DNA of 63,572 nt from Shinella sp. WSJ-2. Its GTDB lineage: Bacteria; Pseudomonadota; Alphaproteobacteria; Rhizobiales; Rhizobiaceae. The translations under genes and the position numbers were made by a program. The DNA lies in the NCBI RefSeq assembly GCF_003432075.1, contig NZ_QWBU01000017.1:1-63572 (forward strand), in the 5' to 3' direction. The first letter of the stretch is position 1. Each line of letters opens with the position of its first letter. Shown here piece by piece: positions 26,025 to 35,080 of the stretch. The notes beneath the pieces are model-generated. The model worked only from the letters and a program-made list of their open reading frames with translations. It did not search any database and was not told the DNA's origin.

Positions 26025-28277
26025 TTATGCTTCGAGCGCCGCCAGGATACGCGGCGGCGACATGGGGATATGCTCCATGCGCACGCCCACCGCATTGGAC
26101 ACCGCATTGGCCACGGCCGCAAGCGGGGGGACAATGGAGGTTTCCCCGACGCCGCGCACTCCATAGGGATGGTTGGGGTTGGGAATTTCCAAAATCTGCG
26201 TGTCGATCATGGGCAGGTCCGAACAGACGGGTATGCGGTAGTCGAGGAAACCTGCATTCTGCAGTCGGCCGTCCTTGCCGTAGATGTATTCCTCGTTGAG
26301 TGCCCAACCGATGCCTTGCGCAGCACCCCCTTGGTACTGTCCCTCGACATAGGTCGGGTGCACGGCCTTGCCGGCGTCCTGCACGACGGTGTAACGCAGG
26401 ACCTTCGTGGCCCCGGTTTCGGGATCGACCTCGATATCGCAGATATGGGTCGCGAAGGACACGCCAGCGCCATCGGCCACGATCTCGCTGTGACCGGCAA
26501 TCGGCCCGCCGGTAGTGCCGGATGCGGCCGCGATTTCCTTCAAAGACAGATTGGGAAGGTTTCCATGCGTCTCGCCCTTGGCGACGGCATGGCCCCTTTC
26601 CCAGGTCACGTCCTCGACAGGGATGTCCCACATCTGCGCCGCGCGGGCGCGGAGAATTTTGATTGCGTTGCGGGCGGCGGAGATGGTGGCCATCGAGGAC
26701 GAGAAGGTGCCGCGGCTGCCGTCGGTCATGTCGTTGTAGCCGAGGCTCGACGTATCGGCGATCACGGCTCTGACCTGCGCGTAGTCGATGCCGAGTTCCT
26801 CTGCTGCAACCAGCGAGAGCGACGCGCGCGAACCACCCACATCCACCGTGCCGACAGCCAGCGAGACCGTGCCGTCCATCCCGATATTCAGATCGGTACA
26901 TGTCTGGCCGCCGAAGTTGAACCAGAAGCCGCATGCCATGCCGCGCCCCTGGTTCTTGCCGAGCGGCGCCTTCATGTGTGGATGATTTTTCACGGCCTCC
27001 AGTGTCGGGCCGATGCCGATCGGACCATAGACCGGGCCATAGGATGCCTTGGTTCCTTCCTGTGCGGCGTTCTTGATACGGAAATCCACCGCATCCATGC
27101 CGACCTTCTTAGCAAGCTCGTCGATGGCGCTTTCCACGGCAAACGCGGCCATCGGCGCGGAAGGCGCACGATAGGCCGCCGTCTTCGGCCGGTTCACCAG
27201 CACTTCGTAGCCGACGGTCCTGACATTCTCGAGCTTGTAGCAGGCGAATGCCGTCATGGCGCCGACTTCGGCCCATGATCCGGCATACGGTCCGCACGAG
27301 TAGCGGAGCGTCGCATCGGCGGCGATAATCGTTCCATCCTTGAGTGCGCCGATTTTCACGTCGATCGACGTGGCGCTGGTCGGGCCGGTTGCACGAAACA
27401 CCTCGTCACGCGTCATGACCAGCTTGACCGGCCTGCCGGCCTTGCGCGACAGCGCGAGCGCGACCGGCTCGGCCCAGACATGGGTCTTGCCGCCGAAACC
27501 GCCGCCGATTTCCGAGGACGTTACGCGGAGCTTGGAGGCCTCCAGGCCGAGCAATTGCGCGCAATGCTGGCGATAGACGAAGTGGCCCTGCGTGCAGACC
27601 CAAAGATCCGCGGTGCCGTCCGAACTGACATTTGCCACGCAGGCATGAGGCTCGATATAGCCCTGATGGGTCTGCTCGGTCCTGAACGTCCGCTCGACCA
27701 CGAAATCCGCCTTTGCCATGCCGGCATCGACATCGCCGTGCCCGAACTGGCTGCGCATCGAAACGTTGGATGCGCGATCCGGCTTCGGATCGACGCCCTT
27801 CGTGATGATGGTGTCGTTGATGAGCGGAGCATCCGCAGCAAATGCCTGGTCGACGTCGGTGACGTGCGGCAGGAGTTCATACTCGACGTCGATGAGCTTG
27901 AGCGCCTGCCTGGCGGTGTGTGCATCGATCGCCGCAACGGCAGCGACGGCATGCCCGTCGTAGAGCGCCTTCCTGCGCGCCATGCAGTTGTCGAGAATGT
28001 CATACATCGACGTGTCGCCGTTGGTGAGATCGGGCAGGTCTGCCGCCGTCACCACGGCCTTGACGCCGGGAAGCTGCTCGGCCTTCGACGTGTCGATCTT
28101 GCGAATGACGGCATGGGCGTGCGGGCTGCGCAGGATCCGTCCGATCAACTGGCCGGGCATGTTGAAATCGGCACCGTAGCGCGCACGCCCCGTTACCTTA
28201 TCGACGCCATCGGGCCGGATGGGGCGCGTGCCGACGGAGGAGAAGCTGCGTGCCGCGTGGCTGGGATCAAAAGTCAT
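26025..28277 (-). CDS. Molybdenum hydroxylase large (molybdopterin) subunit
   Basis: The 750-residue xanthine-dehydrogenase-family subunit binds the molybdenum cofactor. N-terminal hammerhead domain: RPDGVDKVTGRARYGADFNMPG. Cofactor motifs are GGGFGGKTHVWAEP and the catalytic Glu in RGVGETSIVPP. The active-site loop reads AYRAPSAPMAAFAVES, not the AYRCSFR of true CO dehydrogenase, so CO oxidation is unlikely. The ATG at 28277 has GGAG at seven bases; 28283 is an alternative. It is coupled to the 2Fe-2S subunit by overlap. The likely job is hydroxylation or dehydrogenation of a heterocycle, aldehyde or aromatic substrate. Confidence 0.92.
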   Translation of the reverse strand: MTFDPSHAARSFSSVGTRPIRPDGVDKVTGRARYGADFNMPGQLIGRILRSPHAHAVIRKIDTSKAEQLPGVKAVVTAADLPDLTNGDTSMYDILDNCMARRKALYDGHAVAAVAAIDAHTARQALKLIDVEYELLPHVTDVDQAFAADAPLINDTIITKGVDPKPDRASNVSMRSQFGHGDVDAGMAKADFVVERTFRTEQTHQGYIEPHACVANVSSDGTADLWVCTQGHFVYRQHCAQLLGLEASKLRVTSSEIGGGFGGKTHVWAEPVALALSRKAGRPVKLVMTRDEVFRATGPTSATSIDVKIGALKDGTIIAADATLRYSCGPYAGSWAEVGAMTAFACYKLENVRTVGYEVLVNRPKTAAYRAPSAPMAAFAVESAIDELAKKVGMDAVDFRIKNAAQEGTKASYGPVYGPIGIGPTLEAVKNHPHMKAPLGKNQGRGMACGFWFNFGGQTCTDLNIGMDGTVSLAVGTVDVGGSRASLSLVAAEELGIDYAQVRAVIADTSSLGYNDMTDGSRGTFSSSMATISAARNAIKILRARAAQMWDIPVEDVTWERGHAVAKGETHGNLPNLSLKEIAAASGTTGGPIAGHSEIVADGAGVSFATHICDIEVDPETGATKVLRYTVVQDAGKAVHPTYVEGQYQGGAAQGIGWALNEEYIYGKDGRLQNAGFLDYRIPVCSDLPMIDTQILEIPNPNHPYGVRGVGETSIVPPLAAVANAVSNAVGVRMEHIPMSPPRILAALEA

Positions 28278-28279
28278 GG

Positions 28280-28756
28280 TCATGCTCCTCTCATAACGCT
28301 GGCGGCGTCCTGAACGGCGCGCACGATTTTGTCGTAGCCGGTACAACGACAGAGATTTCCGGCGAGGCCGAAGCGAATTTCCTCCTCGGTCGGGTCCGGG
28401 TTCTTGGCCAGAAGATCCTTGGCGGCAATGAGAAAGCCGGGCGTACAGATGCCGCATTGCAGGGCGGCGTGCTCCAGGAATTTCTGTTGCAGCGGATGGA
28501 GCTTGTCGCCCTGCGCCATGCCCTCCACGGTGGCGATCCGGCGGCCTTCCGCCTCGGCCCCGAGCACCAGACAGGAGCAGACCAGCCGGTCGTCGAGGAT
28601 GATGCTGCAGGCCCCGCAGTCGCCTGTGCCGCAGCCTTCCTTCACCCCCATGAGCCCCAGGCGTTCGCGCAGCACTTCCAGCAGCGTCTCGTCGGGGTGA
28701 CAGAGGAACTCGGCCTGATCGCCATTGATTGTCGTCGAAACTGCTATGCCTGCCAT
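28280..28756 (-). CDS. Molybdenum hydroxylase 2Fe-2S subunit
   Basis: The 158-residue small subunit has two clusters. The plant-type cluster is held by EGCGTGDCGACSII with a further Cys in CSCLVL. The C-terminal helical cluster is held by QCGICTPGF and LCRCTGYDK. It passes electrons from the molybdenum site to the FAD subunit. Its ATG (28756) shares a base with the stop of the FAD gene (tgatg), so the order is FAD, FeS, Mo. A GTG at 28759 would add one residue. Confidence 0.93.
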   Translation of the reverse strand: MAGIAVSTTINGDQAEFLCHPDETLLEVLRERLGLMGVKEGCGTGDCGACSIILDDRLVCSCLVLGAEAEGRRIATVEGMAQGDKLHPLQQKFLEHAALQCGICTPGFLIAAKDLLAKNPDPTEEEIRFGLAGNLCRCTGYDKIVRAVQDAASVMRGA

Positions 28757-29616
28757 CACTTTTGTCCTGCACGTTGATAAGCGGTCAGCGCGACCCGCTT
28801 GGCCAGAACGCCCGCGACTTTCTTTCGGAATTCCACGGTGCCTCGCTTGTCGTCGATAGGGCGACAGGCAGCGGAACAGGCTTCAGCAAGGCGTTCGAGC
28901 GCGCCATCGTCAACACGGGAGCCAACCAGGATATCGGCCGCCTCTTCGACCAGCAGCACCGTCGGTGCCGCGGCGCCGAGTGCGACGCGCGCCTTCTCGA
29001 CGACGCCCTGATCATTGAGGGTGAGATTGACCGCAGCACTAACGACGGCGATGTCCATTTCGGTGCGTGGCGTGAACCGCTGGTAGGCGTCGCCCGAATG
29101 GCGCTGGCGCTTGTCGAGCAGAATCGCTTCGATGATCTCGCCGGGTGCGAGCGATGTTTTGCCGGGGCCGACCGGGATCGTTTCGACAGCGATGGTCCGA
29201 GACCCCGCTGGGCCTCGGACAAGAGCCCTGGCGCCGGCCGCCACCAATGCCGGTACGCTGTCAGCGGCCGGGGATGCGTTGCAAAGATTTCCAACGATCG
29301 TGCAGCGCCCCTGCACCTGCTTGGAACCAATAAGTCTGGCGCCCTCCACGACGCCGGGCCACGCGTTCCGGAGGGCTGTGTTTTCGCCCAGAACCGCGCA
29401 AGGTACCGCAGCACCGATGACGAAGCCGTCGTCGTTTTCGATGATGCGTCCCAAGGCATCTATCGCTTTGATGTCGATGATGACGTCGGGCTCGATGAAC
29501 CCGCCTTTCATTCTCACCAGCAAATCGCTTCCGCCGGCCAGGATCGCGGCCTTGCCTGAGGCATTCGCCAGCAGGCCGACGGCATCCTCCAATGAACTTG
29601 GGCGAATATAGCGCAA
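28756..29616 (-). CDS. Molybdenum hydroxylase FAD subunit
   Basis: The 286-residue CoxM/XdhB-like flavin subunit has FAD-contact motifs ILAGGSDLLVRMKGG near residue 32 and GRCTIVGNLCNASPAADSVPAL near 105, and a CO_deh_flav_C domain at the end. The start is taken at a TTG (29616), because family members begin LRYIRPSSLEDAV and a gaggag ribosome site lies seven bases upstream. The open frame extends to 29778 without family similarity. No 4Fe-4S insertion of the 4-hydroxybenzoyl-CoA reductase type is visible. Confidence 0.88.
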   Translation of the reverse strand: MRYIRPSSLEDAVGLLANASGKAAILAGGSDLLVRMKGGFIEPDVIIDIKAIDALGRIIENDDGFVIGAAVPCAVLGENTALRNAWPGVVEGARLIGSKQVQGRCTIVGNLCNASPAADSVPALVAAGARALVRGPAGSRTIAVETIPVGPGKTSLAPGEIIEAILLDKRQRHSGDAYQRFTPRTEMDIAVVSAAVNLTLNDQGVVEKARVALGAAAPTVLLVEEAADILVGSRVDDGALERLAEACSAACRPIDDKRGTVEFRKKVAGVLAKRVALTAYQRAGQK

Positions 29617-29814
29617 AAGGATACTCCTCGTGATGAAGTCGGGCCGGAAGCAAATATCGCAACCCGCAATAACCGATGCCGCGACGATGTCGCAACCGCT
29701 CGCCAACGCTATTGGAAGCACCGGTTCGATACAAGCCGGGTCCTCCATTTCCGATGAGCGACCCATGTGGTTCCCCATGAAGATGGGTCGCCTTAGCCGA
29801 GTGTGTCGGCCAAC

Positions 29815-30660
29815 TCACGCCGTGCGAGCAAGCTCGACAGCGCGCCGATACGCTGCGGTTGCCGCGGCTCTAACGAGTGTTTTCAGGGCGTCGTCTTCCG
29901 TCAGCACACGCAGCGCTGCCTCGGTGGTGCCGCCGGGGCTGGTGACCTGGCGGCGTAGTTCCGCAGGGGGTGTACTGGCCGCCATCGCCAGGGCGCCGGC
30001 GCCGAATACGGTTTCCCTTGCAAGTGCGAGAGCCGTTCGCGGCGGCAGGCCGAGTTGCGTGCCTGCCGCAGAGAGTGCCTCGATGAAGTGGAACACATAG
30101 GCGGGGCCGGAGCCGGACAGGGCCGTAGCCGCGTCGATCAGCGCCTCGTGCTCGACGCGATGCACCGCACCGCCGGCAGAGAGGAGCCTCGTCACCCGTT
30201 CGGCCTGCTGCGGGCTGACGCGCGCATTGGCGAAGATGACCGTCGACCCCTTGCCGATCGCGGCCGGTGTATTCGGCATCGCGCGCACCGCGGGCACCTC
30301 GCCAAGGCTCGCTTCCAGCGTCGCAACGGGAACGCCGGCGGCGATGCTGACGACGACGCTTTCCGTCACATGGGGCCGGTAGGCCGGCAGCACCGCCGCC
30401 ATGATCTGCGGCTTTACCGCGAGGACGACAGTCGCCGGACTGAACCCCGCATGCAGCATCTCGGCCGATGCATAGGTCCTGACACCGAGCACGCGGGCTT
30501 CAGCGCGCAGCGCCTCCGCGGGCTCGACCACATGCACGTCGTTCGGATGGATGAAGCCGGCCGTCAGCCAGCCTTGCAGCATTGCCCGCCCCATATTGCC
30601 GCATCCGACCAGAAGCAGCCCGTCGTTGGTTGCGACTTCGGTTATATCAGGCGCCTTCAA
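29815..30660 (-). CDS. Pyrroline-5-carboxylate reductase-like enzyme
   Basis: The 281-residue ProC-family oxidoreductase has the N-terminal Rossmann motif LLVGCGNMGRAMLQGW, then VVLAVKPQIM, VRAMPNTPAAIGKG and the C-terminal dimer domain ALSGSGPAYVFHFIEAL with TSPGGTTEAAL. It would reduce (or work in reverse on) a cyclic imine such as pyrroline-5-carboxylate with NAD(P)H. It overlaps the preceding acetoacetate-decarboxylase-like gene by 14 bases. Placement in a catabolic island rather than with proB/proA suggests a specialised role with an N-heterocyclic intermediate. Confidence 0.88.
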   Translation of the reverse strand: MKAPDITEVATNDGLLLVGCGNMGRAMLQGWLTAGFIHPNDVHVVEPAEALRAEARVLGVRTYASAEMLHAGFSPATVVLAVKPQIMAAVLPAYRPHVTESVVVSIAAGVPVATLEASLGEVPAVRAMPNTPAAIGKGSTVIFANARVSPQQAERVTRLLSAGGAVHRVEHEALIDAATALSGSGPAYVFHFIEALSAAGTQLGLPPRTALALARETVFGAGALAMAASTPPAELRRQVTSPGGTTEAALRVLTEDDALKTLVRAAATAAYRRAVELARTA

Positions 30661-31411
30661 CCGGGATGCCGTTTGTGACCAGGTTGGCGATCGTTTTGCC
30701 CCAGCCGTTCTGTTCGGTGGCGAAGAAATCGCCGATCACATAGTTGGCGGCCAGAACCCGCACCGGGCCGAGCGGAGAGAGCGGGTCGGTGGCGAGCGCG
30801 CCGAGCGAGACTGCAGCCGAGCCCCAGCGGCAGGACGTCATCCGAAAATCCGGCGAGGTGTCGCGGGCGATCACCCGCTTGTTGAGGATCTTTCCGTCCG
30901 GCGCTGGCTGGATGTGGATGTTGAGATGCGGGGTTGTCTTCAGCGGTTCGGCCTGAGTGCCGTCGAAGGTGCAGTCGATGGTGATCAGCGGTACGCCATG
31001 GCGGACGACGCTTGCCATCGCCCCTCCCGTACGCTCGATGAGTTCGATCGTGCCAAATTTCTTCGGATAACCCCAGAGATCGCGGCCGGCCGCGATGGCT
31101 GCGTCATTGTCCTCGTATTCGAACAGGAAATAGCCGCCTTCGCGATCGCCGAAACGCACGGGGATGACGATGCCGGCATCCATGAAGGGCGCCTTGCGGC
31201 AGTTGGTGAAGTCCGAGACATAGACCAGGAACCGGTCGCCAGCGAGCGTGAACGGTGTGTTCTCTAGATATTGGCCGAGGATTGCCGGGTCGCCCTGGCA
31301 GATGGCGTGGAGACTGCGGTTGCCTGGGCATTCATAGGGTACGAAAGGATCTGGGATCAGCGGCGCCTGGAGGGGCATGTTGTTGGCATCGTGTAGCGGA
31401 ATTCGGGTCAT
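30647..31411 (-). CDS. Acetoacetate decarboxylase-family protein (ADC1)
   Basis: The 254-residue member of the ADC superfamily keeps the Schiff-base lysine pair in GRDLWGYPKKFGTIEL (Lys117-Lys118), matching Lys115-Lys116 of the clostridial enzyme. Other family blocks are APFMDAGIVIPVRFG and GYFLFEYEDNDAAIAAG. The ATG at 31411 follows aagg and gives the usual length; the frame stays open upstream across the promoter. Relatives decarboxylate beta-keto acids or catalyse aldol/dehydration reactions. A second paralogue is at 37731. It is first of the leftward ADC1-proC set, divergent from iclR. Confidence 0.85.
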   Translation of the reverse strand: MTRIPLHDANNMPLQAPLIPDPFVPYECPGNRSLHAICQGDPAILGQYLENTPFTLAGDRFLVYVSDFTNCRKAPFMDAGIVIPVRFGDREGGYFLFEYEDNDAAIAAGRDLWGYPKKFGTIELIERTGGAMASVVRHGVPLITIDCTFDGTQAEPLKTTPHLNIHIQPAPDGKILNKRVIARDTSPDFRMTSCRWGSAAVSLGALATDPLSPLGPVRVLAANYVIGDFFATEQNGWGKTIANLVTNGIPVEGA

Positions 31412-31734
31412 AGCTGCCTTGGGGCCTTTGGGAGAAGTTGAGGATGAATGAAAAAATGATTGCATAAATTCATCCATGTGAAATTTGTTATCCATGATTC
31501 CATGCGCGTCAAGTGATTTCGGCTGCAGCGAATACCGCGCAGGGACCGCGCACACGCTGTTGGATCTTGGAAAACCACTAGAACCCGCTCTCCGCATCCG
31601 GTTCCGCAGACACTATTGCCGTCTAATCTCGACGGTGACATGCCGATATCCGGCGGGCTTGCCGATATCGGGAGGCCGGGCTACACGAGACGAGTTCTGC
31701 AATGGCGCCTTCGTGGCGCGGCGAAGCGATTGCC
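31412..31734. promoter_or_regulatory. ADC1/iclR divergent control region
   Basis: Leftward promoter candidate on the minus strand: ttgacg at 31512-31507 and ataaca at 31491-31486 (15-base spacer). The words aatttcacatgg and tcattttttcatt lie downstream. Toward iclR the decamer tgccgatatc is repeated at 31641-31650 and 31660-31669. The second copy forms the perfect palindrome ccgatatcgg and is a likely regulator site. Confidence 0.5.
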
Positions 31735-32544
31735 ATGGTGACGAGCTTGTCCTCTGATGACCCGAAAAGTGCCGACGATACCGATCCGCTGATGGTGCGA
31801 TCGGTGGAAAAGGCGTTTCGGGTGCTGGAGGCCTTCGACGGCACCAACCGGAGCCTCAGCCTTGCGCAGATCGGCGCGAATGTCGGCCTCGACAAGAGTG
31901 CCGCGCAACGCTTTACCCATACGCTGAACAAACTGGGCTACCTGCAAAAGGACCCGGTGACGAAGCGTTTCGAGCTCAGCCTGCGCAGTCTCGAAATGGC
32001 GCGCCATTTCATCACCGCCAACCCGCTGGTCAACCAGGCGATGCCCTATCTCCTCCATCTCAGCCGCGAGACGGAGGAGGCGGTGAACCTCACGTTGCCC
32101 GATGGAATGGAGATCGTCTTTGCCGCCCGTTTCATGAGCCGGCACATGCTTAACACCGATGTCGTCGTCGGCACGCGCATGCCGGCCTTCTGCACGGCAC
32201 CAGGCCGGGCGATCCTCTCCCGACTGCCGGCGGCGGAGGCGCTTTCGCTCATCGAGCGGTCGCCCTTGCAGGCCTTCACGCCGCAGACCGTGCACACGGT
32301 CGACGGGCTGGTCGAACGGCTCGATGCTGCGCGCAGTGCCGGTTATGCGACGACCTGGGGCGAATTCTTTCCAGGCGATCTCTCGGTCGCTGCCGCGGTG
32401 ATTGATCAGTCCGGACGTCCCGTCGCGGCGGTCAATATCGGCGTGTCCAACGCGCGCTACACCCCCGAAAAGGCAGAAGAGACGTTCGCGCCTCTCGTCG
32501 TCGCCGCCGCGCGGTCTATCTCACAGGCCTCCTCCACCTTCTAA
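31735..32544 (+). CDS. IclR-family transcriptional regulator
   Basis: The 269-residue protein has an N-terminal winged helix (LSLAQIGANVGLDKSAAQRFTHTLNKLGYL) and a C-terminal IclR effector domain (GTRMPAFCTAPGRAILSRLP, SVAAAVIDQSGRPVAAVNIGVSNARYTPE). IclR proteins commonly control aromatic or small-acid catabolism. It lies between the leftward ADC1 set and the rightward CoA-pathway genes and probably controls both. The ATG at 31735 is chosen from gaag spacing; an upstream ATG at 31702 and a downstream one at 31792 are alternatives. Confidence 0.9.
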   Translation: MVTSLSSDDPKSADDTDPLMVRSVEKAFRVLEAFDGTNRSLSLAQIGANVGLDKSAAQRFTHTLNKLGYLQKDPVTKRFELSLRSLEMARHFITANPLVNQAMPYLLHLSRETEEAVNLTLPDGMEIVFAARFMSRHMLNTDVVVGTRMPAFCTAPGRAILSRLPAAEALSLIERSPLQAFTPQTVHTVDGLVERLDAARSAGYATTWGEFFPGDLSVAAAVIDQSGRPVAAVNIGVSNARYTPEKAEETFAPLVVAAARSISQASSTF

Positions 32545-32617
32545 CGTATTCTAAAGGCAAATCTGGAGCCTTCGTCGGCTTGCCGGCGAGGGATTTTTTA
32601 TGCCGTGAAAAATCCGA

Positions 32618-32668
32618 TTGACAATTTCATGTATCGAATTACGATACAAAGTATCACAATACAATACG
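32618..32668 (+). promoter_or_regulatory. Promoter and palindromic operator of the CoA-pathway genes
   Basis: ttgaca at 32618-32623 with tacgat at 32640-32645 (16-base spacer) forms a good promoter. A perfect inverted repeat gtatcg (32631-32636) / cgatac (32642-32647) with spacer aatta covers the -10 region, ideal for repression. A further gtatc and atacgat follow at 32651-32670. Confidence 0.6.
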
Positions 32669-32677
32669 ATGGATCGC

Positions 32678-33451
32678 ATGACAAATTTCGTTTTGACAGA
32701 GCAGCGCGGCTCCTGCCGCGTGATCACGCTGAACCGCCCCGAAGTCCTCAATGCGTGGCATTCCCAGATGCGCCTTGACCTCATGGCTGCGCTGGAGTCC
32801 GCTGAAGAGGACGCCGCTGTCGGTGCGATCATTTTGACCGGGGCAGGGGAGCGCGCCTTCGGAGCCGGGCAGGATCTCAACGAGACCAAGACCTTCGACC
32901 CCGACCGCGCGGAACTTTGGATCGGTGAATGGGAGCGGCTCTATGATCGGATCCGCAGCCTTTCCAAGCCGTTGATCATGGCGCTGAACGGCCTGGCAGC
33001 TGGCTCGGCTTTCCAGGTGACCTTGTTGGGCGATTTCCGTATCGGCCACGATGGCGTGAAGATGGGACAGCCGGAGATCAATTCTGGCATCGCCAGTACG
33101 ACGGGCCCATGGATCATGATGGAGATGATCGGGCTTGCGCGCACCACCGATCTGACCCTTAGCGGCCGCATGATGGAGGCCGCGGAATGTGTCGCCATCG
33201 GCCTCATCAATCGGCTCGTCCCGCGCGAGGAGGTGCTGGAAGCCTCCTTAGCACTCGGCGAACAGCTTGCCGCCAAGCCGCGGCTCGCCATGAAGCTCAA
33301 CAAGCAGCGCTTCCGCGAGGTTACCGAGGCCCGTTTCCGCGACGCGCTTGCGGCCGGCGTTCGCAACCAGCGCATCGCCTATGGCGATGGTGAGCCCAAC
33401 CGTATGATGGAACAGTTTCTCGCCGCCAAATCCAAGGCGAAGTCCGGCTGA
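32678..33451 (+). CDS. Enoyl-CoA hydratase/isomerase family protein
   Basis: The 257-residue crotonase-fold enzyme has oxyanion-hole motifs AFGAGQDLNE and ALNGLAAGSAFQVTLLGDFRIG, then the PEINSGI loop with a Glu at one catalytic position. It probably adds water to, or isomerises, an enoyl-CoA made by the adjacent ligase. The second catalytic Glu usual in hydratases is not clear, so isomerase or hydrolase activity is possible. ATG choices at 32669 and 32678 both lack a strong ribosome site. It is first gene of the rightward ligase-ADH-ALDH set. Confidence 0.88.
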   Translation: MTNFVLTEQRGSCRVITLNRPEVLNAWHSQMRLDLMAALESAEEDAAVGAIILTGAGERAFGAGQDLNETKTFDPDRAELWIGEWERLYDRIRSLSKPLIMALNGLAAGSAFQVTLLGDFRIGHDGVKMGQPEINSGIASTTGPWIMMEMIGLARTTDLTLSGRMMEAAECVAIGLINRLVPREEVLEASLALGEQLAAKPRLAMKLNKQRFREVTEARFRDALAAGVRNQRIAYGDGEPNRMMEQFLAAKSKAKSG

Positions 33452-33480
33452 GCCGCACCTGCCGTCGCGTTTCAAGATCA

Positions 33481-35028
33481 ATGACTTTTCAGGACTATAG
33501 CGTGGAAGACCAAGGTTTCATTTCTCGCCTGCCGGCTCGGGCCGCCGCGTCGCCCGACGCCATCTATGCGACGTTCGACGGCGAACCGATCACCTTTGCC
33601 GATCTGCACCGCAAGTCGGACAATGTTGCGGCCGCGCTTCGTCGCCTTGGCGTCGAGAAGGGCGATCGTGTCGCGCTGATGCTGCGCAACAGCCCCGACA
33701 GCCTCGCCGTGCTGTTTGCCATCGCCAAGTGCGGCGCCGTCTGGGTGCCGGTGAATGTGCAGCTGCGCGGCGACGGGTTGAAATACATCCTGGAGCACTG
33801 CGACCCGCGCGTCGTCTTCGCCAATCGCGATCTGTTCCCGAATATCTTGGAATGCGGTGCCGACATCTCGGCGTTCCGGCTTGTCGCGGAGGCCGGCGAC
33901 ACCGAGTCGCTCGACCGGCTTGCCAGCGGCGATCACGTCTTCGCCGAGCCGCTGCCGGCTGCCGATGATCTTTTTGCGCTGAACTACACCTCCGGCACGA
34001 CCGGTCGTCCGAAAGGCGTCCGCGTCACCCATCGCATGCTGCGCTACGCGGCCGAAGGCGCAATGCTCTGCTCGGATGCGCGCGATGGCGATGTCTTCTT
34101 CGTCTGGGAGCCGCTTTATCATATTGGCGGTGCGCAGCTCATCCCGATTCCTTTGCTGCGCGACGTCAAGCTGTCCATGGTGCAGCGCTTCAGCGCCAGC
34201 CGCTTCTGGGATCAGGTGCGCGACTGCGGCGCGACGCAGATCCACTATCTCGGCGGTGTCTTGCAGATTCTTCTCAAGCAACCCGAGAGCGCGCGCGACC
34301 GTGACCACAAGGTTCGCGTCGCCTGGGGCGGCGGCTGCCCGCGCGACATTTGGCGCGCCTTCGAGGAGCGTTTCGGCACGCCGCTGCGCGAATGCTACGG
34401 CATGACGGAATCCTCCAGCATCACCACGTTCAATGCGGCCGGCATAGTCGGTTCGGTGGGCACGCCCGTGCCGTGGCTTTCCGTCGAGATTCTTGACGAA
34501 CAGGGTACGCCCGTGGCGGCGGGCGTGCATGGCGAGATCGTCGTCCACCCGCGTCAGGCGGGCGCGGTCTTCGCCGGCTATTTCCGTAATGAGGAGGCGA
34601 CTGCCAAGGCGCTGCGGCCGGATGGTTTCCACACCGGTGACCTCGGCATGATCGATGCGGACGGCAACCTCTATTTCCTCGGCCGCCTGACGGACAGCGT
34701 GCGGGTGAAGGGTGAGAACGTCTCGGCCTTCGAGGTGGAGCATGTCGCCGGCAGTCATCCGATGGTCGAAGACTGTGCGCTGATCGGCGTCAAGGCCGAG
34801 GTCGGCGAACAGGAGATCAAGCTGTTCATCAAGCCGAAGGAAGGGGCAGCGATTGATTATCCGGCCTTCTCCGATTGGCTTGCCCATCGCCTGGCGCCGT
34901 TCCAGAACCCACGCTACCTCGCCTTGGTAGAGGATTTCGAGCGCACGCCGAGCCAGCGCATCATGAAGCACCGGCTGCCAGCATCCGTCGAAGGCAGCTG
35001 GGACAGGCAGCAGCGCACCGGCCGATAA
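33481..35028 (+). CDS. Acyl-CoA ligase (AMP-forming, CaiC-like)
   Basis: The 515-residue ANL-superfamily ligase activates a carboxylate as acyl-AMP and then acyl-CoA. Motifs in order: YTSGTTGRPKGVRVTH near 165, WGGGCPRDIWRAF, YGMTESSSITTF, FHTGDLGMIDADG, GRLTDSVRVKGENVS and the C-terminal Lys in TPSQRIMKHRL. It resembles crotonobetaine/carnitine-CoA ligase most closely, and together with the crotonase-fold neighbour echoes a caiC-caiD pair. However, no caiA or caiB is present. The substrate is unknown. Confidence 0.9.
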   Translation: MTFQDYSVEDQGFISRLPARAAASPDAIYATFDGEPITFADLHRKSDNVAAALRRLGVEKGDRVALMLRNSPDSLAVLFAIAKCGAVWVPVNVQLRGDGLKYILEHCDPRVVFANRDLFPNILECGADISAFRLVAEAGDTESLDRLASGDHVFAEPLPAADDLFALNYTSGTTGRPKGVRVTHRMLRYAAEGAMLCSDARDGDVFFVWEPLYHIGGAQLIPIPLLRDVKLSMVQRFSASRFWDQVRDCGATQIHYLGGVLQILLKQPESARDRDHKVRVAWGGGCPRDIWRAFEERFGTPLRECYGMTESSSITTFNAAGIVGSVGTPVPWLSVEILDEQGTPVAAGVHGEIVVHPRQAGAVFAGYFRNEEATAKALRPDGFHTGDLGMIDADGNLYFLGRLTDSVRVKGENVSAFEVEHVAGSHPMVEDCALIGVKAEVGEQEIKLFIKPKEGAAIDYPAFSDWLAHRLAPFQNPRYLALVEDFERTPSQRIMKHRLPASVEGSWDRQQRTGR

Positions 35029-35080
35029 GGTCCGGTCCCGATACGCACATAACCGCATACCCCAAGGGGAGACAGTCAGA

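Noticed and set aside
26025-29616. Aerobic CO dehydrogenase (coxMSL)
   Set aside because: The large subunit lacks the AYRCSFR active-site loop and no cox accessory genes are present.
33481-35028. Carnitine pathway (caiC/caiD)
   Set aside because: The ligase and hydratase resemble that pair, but caiA, caiB, caiT and carnitine dehydrogenase are absent and neighbours do not fit.
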